The notes: generated by a model from the letters alone, not told the origin. Positions 8,860 through 18,163 are shown, counted from the stretch's first letter. The stretch is DNA of 64,000 bases from Paenibacillus taihuensis (GCF_003386535.1 NZ_QTTN01000001.1:290264-354263), one strand, 5' to 3'. Numbers and translations are program-made.

Positions 8860-8895
8860 GAAGCCGAGCCTGCCGGGAGGTTCAGGCTTCTTTTT
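8860..8895 (+). terminator. Rho-independent terminator after the SDR gene
   Basis: GAAGCCGAGCCT (8860-8871) pairs with AGGTTCAGGCTTC (8878-8890), with one G-U pair and one bulge, followed by a T-rich run. Confidence 0.8.
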
Positions 8896-8924
8896 CTTTT
8901 TGCCTGCAATTGGTAAGATGGAAC

Positions 8925-8942
8925 TGTTCATATTGTGTTCAT
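8925..8942 (+). promoter_or_regulatory. 11-bp-phased direct repeat upstream of the OmpR-type regulator
   Basis: TGTTCAT occurs at 8925-8931 and 8936-8942, exactly 11 bp apart, the spacing used by OmpR/PhoB-type regulators. A TATAGT box lies at 8953-8958. Autoregulation by the downstream regulator is plausible but inferred. Confidence 0.4.
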
Positions 8943-9003
8943 GATTCGATCTTATAGTGAATGCATGATTTCCCATTCTACTTTCAACCGGAGATGACTG
9001 AAG

Positions 9004-9672
9004 ATGACCAAACTACTAATCGTCGATGACGATCCTCATATCCGCGAGCTGGTTCGGCTGTTTCTCGCCCGCGAAGGCTTTGATGTCGTTGAAGCAGGCG
9101 ACGGCGAGGAAGCACTGGCGATTCTGGAGAATACGCAGGTTGATCTCGCCATTCTCGACGTGATGATGCCCAACATGGACGGCTGGGAGCTGTGCAAGGA
9201 GCTGCGTGAATCGACGGAGCTTCCGGTGCTGATGATGACAGCGAAGGGCGAGACGAGTCAGAAGCTAAAAGGATTCGAGCTTGGTGCAGACGACTATCTC
9301 GTCAAGCCATTCGAGCCGGTGGAGCTAGTTGCGCGCGTGAAAGCACTGCTCAAGCGTTATCGCATTGCGACTTCGAGTACGGTTACCGTAGGCGCTGTGC
9401 AGCTCAATCGATCTGCTTATGCGGTAACGATGGACAATACGACCATGACGCTGCCGATGAAGGAGTTCGAGCTGCTGTTCAAGCTCGCCAGCTATCCGGG
9501 CAAAACATTTTCGCGCGAGCATCTCATCGAACAGCTGTGGGGCTATGATTACGAAGGCGATGAGCGGACGGTCGATGTGCATATCAAGCGGCTGCGGGAG
9601 AAGTTCCCGGAAGAGCGCAGCCGAATCCGGATTCAGACGATTCGGGGCCTTGGCTACCGGCTGGAGGTATAG
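9004..9672 (+). CDS. OmpR/PhoB-family response regulator
   Basis: 222 residues: a receiver domain (1-120) with acidic pocket VDDD (7-10), phospho-acceptor Asp 52 (AILDVMMP), Thr of MMTAKG and Lys of YLVKPF, followed by a winged-helix DNA-binding domain (about 130-222) with the typical RTVDVHIKRLREK recognition region and IRTIRGLGYRLE wing (IQTIRGLGYRLE here). It forms a two-gene operon with the histidine kinase 3 bp downstream. The signal is not identifiable; overall style is similar to the YclJ/YclK and YkoG/YkoH pairs of Bacillus. Confidence 0.9.
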   Translation: MTKLLIVDDDPHIRELVRLFLAREGFDVVEAGDGEEALAILENTQVDLAILDVMMPNMDGWELCKELRESTELPVLMMTAKGETSQKLKGFELGADDYLVKPFEPVELVARVKALLKRYRIATSSTVTVGAVQLNRSAYAVTMDNTTMTLPMKEFELLFKLASYPGKTFSREHLIEQLWGYDYEGDERTVDVHIKRLREKFPEERSRIRIQTIRGLGYRLEV

Positions 9673-9675
9673 CGG

Positions 9676-11124
9676 ATGAAGATGCCATTATGGAAGCGAA
9701 TCTTGGCAGGCCTCGCCGGAATGGTGCTCATGAATATCGCGATCTATTCGACCTATTCGATCGCCTACACAGGCATATCTTTCTACAAAGAGAAACAGAA
9801 TCGTTCCACTCTAACGGCAGAGCTGGTTCATGACGGGCAGCTGATTGCGGATATTCTAGTAAGCCGGCCGAACAGCGAATGGAAGGACGTTCTTCAGCCA
9901 GCCGCGCGAAGTAACGGGTATCGAATCGTACTCGTTGATACGAAGGGCCGAATGAATACCTATGGTGATGCAGAACAGGTTGGCAGCTTGCCGGATCAAG
10001 AGGTAATGGCGGCAGTGCTTGAGCATGGTCAGACGGTGGAGAAGCTGAAGCGATCGAATCCTTTTGCCAAAGGAACCGCGCTTGCAGGCATGAAAGTGAG
10101 CAGCGGCGGCCAAGTCTATGCGCTGTTTATTCAAGAGAAAGCGCCTAGCTTATTCCGCGGCTTGCCGCAGCAGCTTTTCACCTCGTTCGTCGGGTTCCTG
10201 CTCTTGTTTATCGTACTGCTGCTAATCGGCCGCCCATGGAGACATCGGGACGGGGCAAGAGTCTATATTAATGCAATAAGGCGTATGTCCAAAGGCGACT
10301 TCTCCGTCTCGATCGCCAAATCCGAGCAAATCCCGCAATTCGGCGAGCTTGCCGCAAGCATTAACGATATGGCTGCCGAGCTGAGCCAGATGGAGCAGAT
10401 GCGCCAGACGTTCATCAGCAACGTCTCTCATGAAATCCAGTCGCCGCTCACCTCGATTCGCGGCTTCGCCAAAGCGCTGCAGCACGAAGGAATCGATGAC
10501 GAACAGCGCAATCACTATGCAAGCATCATCGAGAACGAGAGCACAAGGCTGTCCAAGCTGAGCGATAATTTGCTGAAGCTGACGACGCTCGAAGCGAGGG
10601 ATGAACCGGTGCAGCTGAAGCCGCTGCGCCTCGATCAGCAGGTGCGGTCGATGATTCTGGCGTGCGAGCCGCTCTGGATGGAGAAGGATATTGTGATGGA
10701 CGTCAATCTGGACGAGGAAGTGACGATCCAGGGGGATGATGAACTGCTATCGCAGGTGTGGATGAATATTCTTGCGAACAGCATGAAGTTCACGCCTGAA
10801 GGCGGCACTGTAAGCGTGCAAGTGAAGCAGGCTGACGGGGGAGCAGTCGTCTCGATAGCTGATTCAGGGATCGGGATATCGGAGGTAGATCTGCCTCATA
10901 TATTCGAACGTTTCTTCAAGGCGGATAAGTCGCGGAACCGCAAGCTCGGAGGAAGCGGACTGGGGCTCTCTATCGTCAAAAGAATCGTCGATATGCATCA
11001 TGGAACCGTGACTGCGACAAGTAAAGCGGATGAAGGTACAACGATTACGGTGAAGCTGCCATTCAGCCCGCCACCGCCACCGCAGCAGTCACAGACAAAA
11101 TCGCAATCACAGTCGCGAAAATAA
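9676..11124 (+). CDS. Sensor histidine kinase, partner of the 9004 regulator
   Basis: 482 residues. Two membrane segments (about 8-35 and 168-186) enclose an extracellular sensor of roughly 130 residues; a HAMP-like linker (about 195-245) leads to the dimerisation helix with phospho-acceptor His 252 in NVSHEIQSPLTS, and the ATPase domain shows N (NILANSMKFTPEGG), DSGIG, FERFFKADKSR and GGSGLGLSIVKR. An unusual low-complexity tail of Pro, Gln, Ser and Lys ends the protein. It autophosphorylates and passes phosphate to the adjacent regulator. Ends inside a bidirectional terminator. Confidence 0.9.
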   Translation: MKMPLWKRILAGLAGMVLMNIAIYSTYSIAYTGISFYKEKQNRSTLTAELVHDGQLIADILVSRPNSEWKDVLQPAARSNGYRIVLVDTKGRMNTYGDAEQVGSLPDQEVMAAVLEHGQTVEKLKRSNPFAKGTALAGMKVSSGGQVYALFIQEKAPSLFRGLPQQLFTSFVGFLLLFIVLLLIGRPWRHRDGARVYINAIRRMSKGDFSVSIAKSEQIPQFGELAASINDMAAELSQMEQMRQTFISNVSHEIQSPLTSIRGFAKALQHEGIDDEQRNHYASIIENESTRLSKLSDNLLKLTTLEARDEPVQLKPLRLDQQVRSMILACEPLWMEKDIVMDVNLDEEVTIQGDDELLSQVWMNILANSMKFTPEGGTVSVQVKQADGGAVVSIADSGIGISEVDLPHIFERFFKADKSRNRKLGGSGLGLSIVKRIVDMHHGTVTATSKADEGTTITVKLPFSPPPPPQQSQTKSQSQSRK

Positions 11125-11167
11125 AAAACGCACCTCCTCGGCTATGAGCTGGGGAGGTGCGTTTTTT
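11123..11167. terminator. Bidirectional terminator between the kinase and thrC
   Basis: A perfect 15-bp stem, AAAAAACGCACCTCC (11123-11137) with GGAGGTGCGTTTTTT (11153-11167), serves the two convergent genes. The left arm begins within the kinase stop codon. Confidence 0.9.
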
Positions 11168-11190
11168 GCTGTATGCTTCTAGCTAGTCGG

Positions 11191-12417
11191 CTAATTAGCT
11201 AGTTGAACCTGTTGGATGCGATCAGGAATATCCCGATATGAGCGCAGTGAATCGGAATCTTTCAAAATATGACCGGTCAAAATACAGGCTGCCGTCTCAT
11301 CACGGTGGATCGTGCCATCGCGAACAAGCTTCCGCAGACCGGCAACAGCAGCTGCGGACGCCGGCTCAGCTCCGATGCCGGAGCGGTCAATATGCAGCTT
11401 CGCTTGCATAATCTCTTCGTCGGTGACAGCCGCCGTTACTCCGTTCGTGAGCTGCAGCACGTCGCGAGCTTTGCGCCAGCTCGGAGGGTTGCCGATATTG
11501 AGCGCCGACGCAACCGTGGACGGCTTCTGTTCGGGGGTTAAAGACACGTTGCCGTTTGCGATCATTCTATGAAACGGGCTCGCGCCTTCGGCTTGAATGA
11601 CCGCAACCCGCGGCAGCTTCGAGATGAAACCGAGCTCGTATAGATCATGCAGCCCTTTGCCGAGCGCAGAGGCATTGCTTAGTGCTCCGCCTGGGAGCAC
11701 AATCCAATCCGGCAGCGACCAGTCCATGTCCTGCGCGAGCTCGAACAGGATGCTCTTCTGACCTTCGATTCGAAACGGATTAATTGAGTTGCATACATAT
11801 AAGCCTTCTGTCTCCGCGTGGTTGTCAAGCCAGCGGATGCCATCATCATAAGTGCCGGTGAAGGTTCGGACCTGTGCGCCGTAAGCAAGCGTCTGCAGCA
11901 CTTTATTAAGAGCGACATCGCGGTCAGGCACGAGTATAAGGGAAGCGAGTCCTCCAGTTGCGGCATACATGGATAGCGACGAAGATGTGTTGCCGGTGGA
12001 TGTGCATGCAAAGCCGCGATAGCCGAGCGACCGGCCATGGGAGATGGCGACAGTCATGCCATTATCCTTGAAGGAGCCGCTCGGATTCTCGCTCTGTGCT
12101 TTCAGCCACAGCCGTCTTATGCCAGCGAATTGTCTCACGGACTCTGTTTCGTAGAGTCCCGTGTTTCCTTCATTGCGGGTGACGATATGATCTTCGGGCA
12201 GCTTTGGCGCGATAAGCTCCTTATATCGCCATACTCCGCTGGCAGATATCGTGTGACGCAGCGCTCGGCGTTCGTAGAAACAGCGCTTCAGCTGATCCGC
12301 ATCGATACCGCTGAAGTCTTGTACCAGCTGAAGCAAACCGCCGCATTCGCAGCTGTACCGCATCGGACTTGTATCCATGCTGTAGGGCGAGTTGCAAATG
12401 ATGCATGAGGCTATCAT
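11191..12417 (-). CDS. thrC: Threonine synthase
   Basis: 408-residue PLP-dependent enzyme that converts O-phosphohomoserine to threonine. The PLP lysine is K117 in NPSGSFKDNG, and the Gly/Ser-rich phosphate-binding loop is STGNTSSSL. Four cysteines at 5, 8, 23 and 25 form a small zinc-ribbon-like start (CIIC and CEC) often seen in threonine synthases of this class. The start is fixed by AAAGGAGG (12428-12435, minus strand) ten bases upstream. It stands alone, away from hom and thrB, and faces a LysR regulator across a 227-bp gap. A related PLP enzyme with another substrate cannot be excluded. Confidence 0.85.
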   Translation of the reverse strand: MIASCIICNSPYSMDTSPMRYSCECGGLLQLVQDFSGIDADQLKRCFYERRALRHTISASGVWRYKELIAPKLPEDHIVTRNEGNTGLYETESVRQFAGIRRLWLKAQSENPSGSFKDNGMTVAISHGRSLGYRGFACTSTGNTSSSLSMYAATGGLASLILVPDRDVALNKVLQTLAYGAQVRTFTGTYDDGIRWLDNHAETEGLYVCNSINPFRIEGQKSILFELAQDMDWSLPDWIVLPGGALSNASALGKGLHDLYELGFISKLPRVAVIQAEGASPFHRMIANGNVSLTPEQKPSTVASALNIGNPPSWRKARDVLQLTNGVTAAVTDEEIMQAKLHIDRSGIGAEPASAAAVAGLRKLVRDGTIHRDETAACILTGHILKDSDSLRSYRDIPDRIQQVQLAN

Positions 12418-12644
12418 AATTAGAAATCCTCCTTTAGCTGTCCTTATCTGTTTTTTTTTCTATCTTTTATCTGTTCTTTATCAGCTGTTCGCTTGATAGG
12501 CGATGTTCTACTCCTTACAATAAGTTGAAATGACCTATAATTCTAATACAGATATATTGGTTAATGATAATAATAGATTATGAATTCTCGGATTCACGAA
12601 TTCTCGGGTGGATAGTCAGGTATGCGTGAGGAGGGACCTATGCG
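12418..12644. promoter_or_regulatory. Divergent control region thrC / lysR
   Basis: An AT-rich 227-bp gap that must hold promoters for both divergent genes. It contains a direct repeat GAATTCTCGG at 12582-12591 and 12598-12607 (16-bp period) just before the LysR ribosome site, and T-rich tracts near 12450-12480. I looked for a T-box (TGGNACCGCG) on the minus strand and found none. Confidence 0.45.
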
Positions 12645-13553
12645 ATGAATCTCTATGGGCTGATTGTATTTCATCACGTTGCAACAACAGGAAGCGTTAC
12701 AAGAGCTGCGGAGCTGCTGCGGATTAGCCAGCCAGCGGTGACGGCGCATGTGCGCAATATGGCCGCGGAGCTTGGTATGACGCTTCTGGCGCCGAAAGGG
12801 AGAGGCATCCTCCTCACGGAAGCCGGTGAACGGCTTGCTGCTCATGCAGCCAGACTGTTCTCGCTGGAGCAGGACATTACGCGGGATTTGGCAGCGTTCC
12901 GCGATGGTTCGGTGGGCAAGCTGCGCATCGCGGCTACATCGCTGCCGGCGAATTTTCTGCTGTTAGAGCAGATTGCAGCTTTTAAGCAAGCATTTCCATC
13001 CGTAGCGGTGACGCTGGATACACGAAATGCAAATGATGCAGCGGAAGCGCTGTATCAATATAAAGCGGATATTGCGGTTATCGGTGGAAGCGGGGAAGCG
13101 CGAGAAGGGCTAACAAGGCATGTGCTGCTCGAGGACGAGCTGTGGTTTGTCGCCGCACCGACGCATCCGTTAGCAGGTCGAAACGTTTCGCTTGGCGAAC
13201 TGTTTATGGAACCGTTCATTATGCGCGAAGAAGGCAGTGCAGCGCGCGATCGGCTGCTTGCGCTCTGTCGCATTCATGGCGCGGCGATACCCGAAACGGC
13301 GATTCAAGTAAGCGGCGTCCACGAATCGCTTCATGCGGTGGCGGCCGGACTCGGAGTTTCGTTCGTTTCGTCGTTGGAGGCAAAGCGTGCAATAGCAAGA
13401 GAAGAGTTGACGAGAGTGCAGGTACAAGGTGAAGCTGAACTGCGCAACCCGATCGTGCTCTACACGCGAGATGAGGAGATGCTCCCTCCAGCAGCGCAGC
13501 AGTTCATGAAAGCTCTGCTTCAGTCCATTCAGCATGAACATACTTCGTTCTAA
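12645..13553 (+). CDS. LysR-family transcriptional regulator
   Basis: 302 residues. The N-terminal winged helix-turn-helix (1-60) reads FHHVATTGSVTRAAELL then ISQPAVTAHVRNM, the standard LysR layout; the rest is a periplasmic-binding-protein-like co-inducer domain (about 90-300). Such proteins normally control a divergent or adjacent gene. Here the candidates are thrC (divergent) and the azoreductase (downstream, same strand). The start at 12645 follows GAGGAGGG at 12629-12636; an ATG six bases earlier hits an immediate stop. A GCGATTG/CAATCGC hairpin lies just after the gene (13568-13588). Confidence 0.88.
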   Translation: MNLYGLIVFHHVATTGSVTRAAELLRISQPAVTAHVRNMAAELGMTLLAPKGRGILLTEAGERLAAHAARLFSLEQDITRDLAAFRDGSVGKLRIAATSLPANFLLLEQIAAFKQAFPSVAVTLDTRNANDAAEALYQYKADIAVIGGSGEAREGLTRHVLLEDELWFVAAPTHPLAGRNVSLGELFMEPFIMREEGSAARDRLLALCRIHGAAIPETAIQVSGVHESLHAVAAGLGVSFVSSLEAKRAIAREELTRVQVQGEAELRNPIVLYTRDEEMLPPAAQQFMKALLQSIQHEHTSF

Positions 13554-13705
13554 CTTGCGCAGGAATGCGATTGCTTATGTACAATCGCTCAGTAAATAAC
13601 AGTTAAGCCAGCAACAATCCCTCGGACTCAGGTATCCATTGCCATGCGCCGGACCAACCTAAACCGTGTCCGTCAATCTAAAGAAGAGGCAGGGATCGTT
13701 CATTT

Positions 13706-14362
13706 ATGGCAAAGCTTCTGTATATTACTGCGCATCCGCATGATCACCAAACTTCATACAGCATGGCTGTTGGCCAAGCCTTCCTTGATTCCTACCGCGA
13801 ATCGCATCCGCAGGATGAAATTATTCATTTAGACTTGTACAAGATGGAGATTCCTCATATCGATGCAGATGTGTTTAGCGGATGGGGCAAGCTGCGAAGC
13901 GGCGGTGAATTCAATTCGCTCTCCGAGGCTGAGCAGAAGAAGGTCGTAAGGCTTAACGAGATTGTCGACCAATTCGTGTCAGGGGACAAGTATGTGTTCG
14001 CGACGCCGATGTGGAACTTCTCTTATCCGCCGATCATGAAAGCCTATATTGACTCCATCTGTGTTGCAGGCAAAACCTTCAGCTATACGAAGGATGGTCC
14101 TGTCGGATTGCAAAAAGGCAAATCGGCGATTCATATTCAGGCGCGCGGCGGTATATATTCAGATGGGCCTGCCGCACAGATCGAATGCGGTCACCGGCAC
14201 TTGTCTGCCATTATGGGATTCTTCGGCATCACCGACTTCAAGGGCATCTTCGTTGAAGGCATGAATGCCATGCCGGAGAAAGCAGCGGAGATCAAAGAGA
14301 AGGCGATCGCTGAAGCGAAGCAAGAAGCGAAAGTGTTCGGCAATGCGGCCGTAAAGGTCTAA
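13706..14362 (+). CDS. azoR: FMN-dependent NADH-azoreductase
   Basis: 218-residue flavodoxin-fold NAD(P)H:quinone/azo reductase (AzoR/AcpD family). The N-terminus [18 protein letters not shown] is the FMN phosphate-binding loop, and [18 protein letters not shown] is the conserved FMN-binding segment of azoreductases. The family reduces azo bonds and quinones and helps with thiol and quinone stress. Length is typical (about 200-211). Ribosome site is weak (AGAGGCAGGGA around 13684). The 152-bp gap upstream carries the hairpin at 13568-13588. The neighbouring LysR gene is a candidate regulator. Confidence 0.88.
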   Translation: MAKLLYITAHPHDHQTSYSMAVGQAFLDSYRESHPQDEIIHLDLYKMEIPHIDADVFSGWGKLRSGGEFNSLSEAEQKKVVRLNEIVDQFVSGDKYVFATPMWNFSYPPIMKAYIDSICVAGKTFSYTKDGPVGLQKGKSAIHIQARGGIYSDGPAAQIECGHRHLSAIMGFFGITDFKGIFVEGMNAMPEKAAEIKEKAIAEAKQEAKVFGNAAVKV

Positions 14363-14375
14363 TATAGTTTAACTG

Positions 14376-14411
14376 GCTCCTCCTGACGCACATGCTGACG
14401 GGGGAGCTTGA
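14376..14411 (+). terminator. Probable terminator after azoR
   Basis: GCTCCTCC (14376-14383) can pair with GGGGGAGC (14400-14407, one bulge), followed by a short T-rich stretch. The tail is weak. Confidence 0.5.
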
Positions 14412-14479
14412 TTTACATAGGCCGAGGTTGAACGACATAGAATAATGAGGTTTCGCATGAGCTTTCGATCGTCGATACA

Positions 14480-14508
14480 TTGATTTTCCAGTTCGAGTTT
14501 GATAAAAT
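14480..14508 (+). promoter_or_regulatory. Promoter of helD copy 2
   Basis: TTGATT (14480-14485), 17-bp spacer, TAAAAT (14503-14508). The predicted leader is only about 30 nt, unlike the long structured leader of copy 1. Confidence 0.55.
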
Positions 14509-14546
14509 CAATTTTCGTTTTTCTGTCATGAGAGGTGGAAATTCAG

Positions 14547-16931
14547 GTGAGTCTTAAATCGCAGGATTGGCAGCAGGAGCAAGCGCGAGTGGACGATGTT
14601 ACAAAGCAAATTCGGGCGAAGATCCGCTCACTGGAAGAAACAACCTCAGAAACGAAGTCTGAGATGGTCGATATTCGCAAAAACTTCTGGGATGACGTGA
14701 CCGTCAACTTCGAGGACTCGGCGGAAATGGCCGAGACATTCGCAAGCTTGAAGCAGCAAGCTGAAATTTTGTCGGAGCGCGAGCGTACCCATCGTCATTC
14801 TGCTCTGCAGCTGCGTACGCTTAAGAAGCTGAAGTCATCGCCTTATTTTGGGCGGATTGATTTTGTGGAGAATGAGGAGGAAGCGCTTGATCAAGTTTAT
14901 CTTGGTATCGCCTCGCTTCGCGACCATAATGACGAAGGTTATTTGATCTATGATTGGCGGGCGCCGATTGCCAGCCTTTATTACGATTATCCGCCGGGTC
15001 CTGCGGTTGTTGAGACGCCGATAGGATCGATCTCCGGCGAACTGAAGCTAAAGCGCCAGTTCGTTATTCGAGACGGCGAAATCCGCAGCATGTTCGATAC
15101 AGGCGTTACGATTGGCGACGAGCTGCTGCAAGAGGTGCTGGGCAAGCAGTCCGATGCCTCAATGAAGAGCATTGTCGGCACGATCCAGAAGGAGCAGAAT
15201 CGCATTATTCGCGATGAACGCAGCCGATTGCTGCTTGTTCAAGGTGCAGCGGGAAGCGGCAAGACGTCTGCAGCTTTGCAGCGGGTCGCTTACTTGCTGT
15301 ATCGGTTCCGCGGCACGCTTAATGCAGATCAGATCGTTTTGTTCTCGCCGAATCCGATGTTCAACAGCTATGTCTCCACGGTTCTTCCGGAGCTAGGCGA
15401 AGAGAATATGCAGCAAACGACGTTCCAGGAGTACTTGATGATTCGGATCGGAAAGTCGTTCAAGCTGGAGAATCCTTACGCTCAGCTGGAATATGCGCTA
15501 ACCGCGATGGATGAACCGGATTACAACGTGCGGATGGCGGGCATTCAATATAAGGCATCAACACATTTTGTGGCACTTATTGATCAATACTTAGTTCATC
15601 TTGGATCGGGAGGTCTCGTATTCCGTGACATCGCGTTCCGTGATGAGATAGTCGTGTCTGCGGTTGAAATTCATGATTACTTCTATGCGATTGACCGCAA
15701 TATCGCGATCCCGAACAGGCTGCGCCTTGTTGCGGAATGGCTGCTCGGCCAGTTGAGAGAAAGGCAGAAGGCTGCGCTCAAAGAAGAATGGGTCGACGAG
15801 GCTGTCGAGCTGCTTGATAAAGAAACGTACTTAAAGGCGTATCAAATCGTCCGGAAGAGCAATCGCAACATCCGCGACGATTCCTTCGACGATTTCGACC
15901 GCGAGCGGGAGCTGCTTGGCCAATACGTCGTTTCGGAGGAGTTTAAGCCGATCCGGTCACGGCTGCGCAAGCTTGCTTTTGTCGACTTGCGTGCCGCATA
16001 CCTGAGCATGTTCCGCGATCCGGCATTTGCTGCTTCGTTGCTTGAAGGTACGGCTAGCGCTGAACTGCCGGCAGAATGGCAGGAAATCTGCGCATGGACG
16101 ATCGATAAGCTGATGAATCGCGTCATGCCGTATGAGGATGCAACGCCATTCTTGTACGTCGTGGAACGAATTCGTGGTTTCCAAACGAATACTTTGGTGC
16201 GTCATGTCATCATCGATGAGGCGCAGGACTATACGGCATTCCAATTCGCTTATATGAAGCGCTTGTTCCCGTTCAGCCGAGTAACTGCGCTCGGCGACTT
16301 GAATCAATCCATCAACGCGCATACCGCATCGGATGGTCTGACCGGTTTCAGCGCGCTTGCTGCGCTCTATCCAGCGGAAGAGACCGAGACAATTGTGCTG
16401 CGGCAGAGCTATCGCTCGACGCGTCCGATCGTCGAGTTCACGAGCCAGCTTATACCAGGCGGTGAAGGGATTCAGCCGTTCAATCGGGACGGTGTGAAGC
16501 CGACTTTGACCGTTGCAGGAAATACGGCAGAGCTTCACTCCCGCATTGTGGAGCGCATTCAGAAGCTGAATGGCGAAGGCAACAGGACCATTGCTGTTAT
16601 CTGCAAAACAGCCGCTCAAAGCGCGCAAGTCTATGAGGCATTGCGCAACATGCTTCCGATTCGTCTGATCGAGCGGGAAACGTCAACTTTTGCACCGGGC
16701 ATCGTCGTAATTCCATCTTATCTGGCAAAAGGTGTAGAGTTTGACGCCGTTCTGGTGTATGATGCATCTGATCATGCTGCGGCTGGCTATCGGCTGGAGC
16801 GGGAACGGAGACTGTTCTACACGGTATGTACGCGAGCGATGCATGAGCTTCATCTGTTCGTATCCGGCTCTGGGCAGATCAGTCCTTTTATCCCGGGACA
16901 TTCATTAACGCTATCGTTGAAAGAGGTATAA
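14547..16931 (+). CDS. HelD-like RNA polymerase-recycling helicase, copy 2 (long arm)
   Basis: 794 residues, close to Bacillus subtilis HelD (774). About 98 residues rich in charged heptads precede SPYFGRIDF, consistent with the long coiled-coil arm that reaches into the RNA polymerase secondary channel. Walker A is GAAGSGKT (233-240), Walker B VIIDEAQDYTAF, followed by GDLNQSINAH, LRQSYRSTR and CTRAMHELHLF. The family displaces stalled polymerase from DNA using ATP. I choose GTG 14547 because AGAGGTGG (14531-14538) is its ribosome site; the GTG at 14535 lies inside that site. A GNAT gene follows by 3 bp. Confidence 0.88.
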   Translation: MSLKSQDWQQEQARVDDVTKQIRAKIRSLEETTSETKSEMVDIRKNFWDDVTVNFEDSAEMAETFASLKQQAEILSERERTHRHSALQLRTLKKLKSSPYFGRIDFVENEEEALDQVYLGIASLRDHNDEGYLIYDWRAPIASLYYDYPPGPAVVETPIGSISGELKLKRQFVIRDGEIRSMFDTGVTIGDELLQEVLGKQSDASMKSIVGTIQKEQNRIIRDERSRLLLVQGAAGSGKTSAALQRVAYLLYRFRGTLNADQIVLFSPNPMFNSYVSTVLPELGEENMQQTTFQEYLMIRIGKSFKLENPYAQLEYALTAMDEPDYNVRMAGIQYKASTHFVALIDQYLVHLGSGGLVFRDIAFRDEIVVSAVEIHDYFYAIDRNIAIPNRLRLVAEWLLGQLRERQKAALKEEWVDEAVELLDKETYLKAYQIVRKSNRNIRDDSFDDFDRERELLGQYVVSEEFKPIRSRLRKLAFVDLRAAYLSMFRDPAFAASLLEGTASAELPAEWQEICAWTIDKLMNRVMPYEDATPFLYVVERIRGFQTNTLVRHVIIDEAQDYTAFQFAYMKRLFPFSRVTALGDLNQSINAHTASDGLTGFSALAALYPAEETETIVLRQSYRSTRPIVEFTSQLIPGGEGIQPFNRDGVKPTLTVAGNTAELHSRIVERIQKLNGEGNRTIAVICKTAAQSAQVYEALRNMLPIRLIERETSTFAPGIVVIPSYLAKGVEFDAVLVYDASDHAAAGYRLERERRLFYTVCTRAMHELHLFVSGSGQISPFIPGHSLTLSLKEV

Positions 16932-16934
16932 TTC

Positions 16935-17372
16935 GTGGAATACTTAAGAGCTAATACGAGAGAACTGCTTGAAGAAGCCATTGCGGTACGATTCGAAGTG
17001 TTTGTTGATGAACAGAAAGTGCCTGCTGATTTGGAGCGGGATGAATACGATGATACGCCAGAGTCTTGTCATCATTTTGTCGTGAAGGATAACGGCAAAG
17101 CGGTTGGCGCCGGCAGATGGAAAGAGTATGAGCCAGGTGTCGCGAAGCTGCAGCGTATTGCGGTTTTGCTTCCGTACCGCGGTCACGGCGTTGGCAAGAA
17201 GCTGATTGAAGTGATGGAGCAGGACGCAAAAGCGGCTGGTTATTCCGCTGCATTCCTTGGCGCGCAATGCACGGCAGAAGGGTTTTATAAGAAACTAGGG
17301 TATACGACGGAATCGGATGAGCCATTCCTCGATGCGAATATCCCGCACGTGAATATGCGCAAACCATTATAA
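16935..17372 (+). CDS. GNAT N-acetyltransferase (YjcF/ElaA-like)
   Basis: 145 residues with the compact single-domain GNAT fold of the YjcF/ElaA group: VRFEVFVDEQKVP near the N-terminus, then ARW-like AGRWKEYE, acetyl-CoA loop YRGHGVGKKL (about 76-85) and FYKKLGY near the C-terminus. Substrate unknown. GTG start with AAAGAGG at 16920-16926; three bases after helD copy 2, so probably cotranscribed with it. A strong terminator ends the unit. Confidence 0.85.
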   Translation: MEYLRANTRELLEEAIAVRFEVFVDEQKVPADLERDEYDDTPESCHHFVVKDNGKAVGAGRWKEYEPGVAKLQRIAVLLPYRGHGVGKKLIEVMEQDAKAAGYSAAFLGAQCTAEGFYKKLGYTTESDEPFLDANIPHVNMRKPL

Positions 17373-17396
17373 TTGGTTGATGCCCGCGCGGGGCAC

Positions 17397-17448
17397 AAAA
17401 CATCCCATTCGAGCAGGACGTTGATCGCTCGGGTCCGGGATGTTTTTT
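17397..17448 (+). terminator. Terminator after helD2-GNAT
   Basis: AAAACATCCC (17397-17406) pairs with GGGATGTTTT (17437-17446) followed by more T; the loop carries a smaller GAGC/GCTC stem. Confidence 0.75.
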
Positions 17449-17472
17449 GCGAGGATGTAAGGAGGCGTGAAC

Positions 17473-18090
17473 ATGATGAAACGCTGGTTCATTATCGGAT
17501 TCTATATGATTGTCGTCGTTGCTGTTTGGAGCAATCGGACGGAGCTGATAGCGTGGATGCGTGACGGCGATGTGCCGGTGCTGCTGCTTCTGCTGCTTGT
17601 CATCGGCTTGGCGTGTATTCCTATCATCCCGTTCAGTGTTGTAATCGGCACGATGGGATATTTATATGGTCCGCTGCTTGGCGCATTGCTGAGCTTAATT
17701 GGCGCGTGGATTGCCGCACTGCTGCTCTATGGTTTGTTCCGGTATGCACTGCGTGAGCGTGGACGAGCTATGCTGCGACGCTATCAGCTTACGGAGCGTT
17801 GGACGGTCATGGTGGAGAAGTATCCGTTCCGGTCCATTCTGCTGGCTCGGTTGATGCCGATCGTCCCGCAAGTGGCGGTCAATATCTATGCCGCCGTAGT
17901 GTCGATCCCCTTCTTGAGCTACGCCTTCGCATCGCTGCTTGGCAAAATCCCGGGCATGCTCGTGTTCGCTTTTATCGGCGGAAGTGTCGCTTCGGGGTGG
18001 CGTTCGCTAGTGCTTGCAGTGGCTGTTTATGTCGTCTTCCTGCTCACCGTGTACGTGTCGATACGATGGTGGAAGGCTCGGGAGGCGTGA
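17473..18090 (+). CDS. TVP38/TMEM64 (VTT-domain) membrane protein
   Basis: 205-residue integral membrane protein. About five hydrophobic segments; the VTT/SNARE-associated core is visible as PIIPFSVVIGTMGYLYG and SLIGAWIAALLLYG, then ARLMPIVPQVAVNIYA and a Gly-rich re-entrant segment. Bacterial members (DedA superfamily) are implicated in lipid scrambling or flipping across the membrane and in membrane homeostasis; the substrate here is unknown. AAGGAGG at 17459-17465 selects ATG 17473 rather than GTG 17467. Single gene between two terminators. Confidence 0.85.
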   Translation: MMKRWFIIGFYMIVVVAVWSNRTELIAWMRDGDVPVLLLLLLVIGLACIPIIPFSVVIGTMGYLYGPLLGALLSLIGAWIAALLLYGLFRYALRERGRAMLRRYQLTERWTVMVEKYPFRSILLARLMPIVPQVAVNIYAAVVSIPFLSYAFASLLGKIPGMLVFAFIGGSVASGWRSLVLAVAVYVVFLLTVYVSIRWWKAREA

Positions 18091-18163
18091 GAGAGGGGCT
18101 GGGCACGGGTATTATGAACAGTCTAAGTTTATTGAACGTTCTGCGGCTAGTACGACTTGATTG

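Noticed and set aside
12418-12644. T-box riboswitch for thrC
   Set aside because: The conserved TGGNACCGCG antiterminator sequence and a leader terminator are absent.
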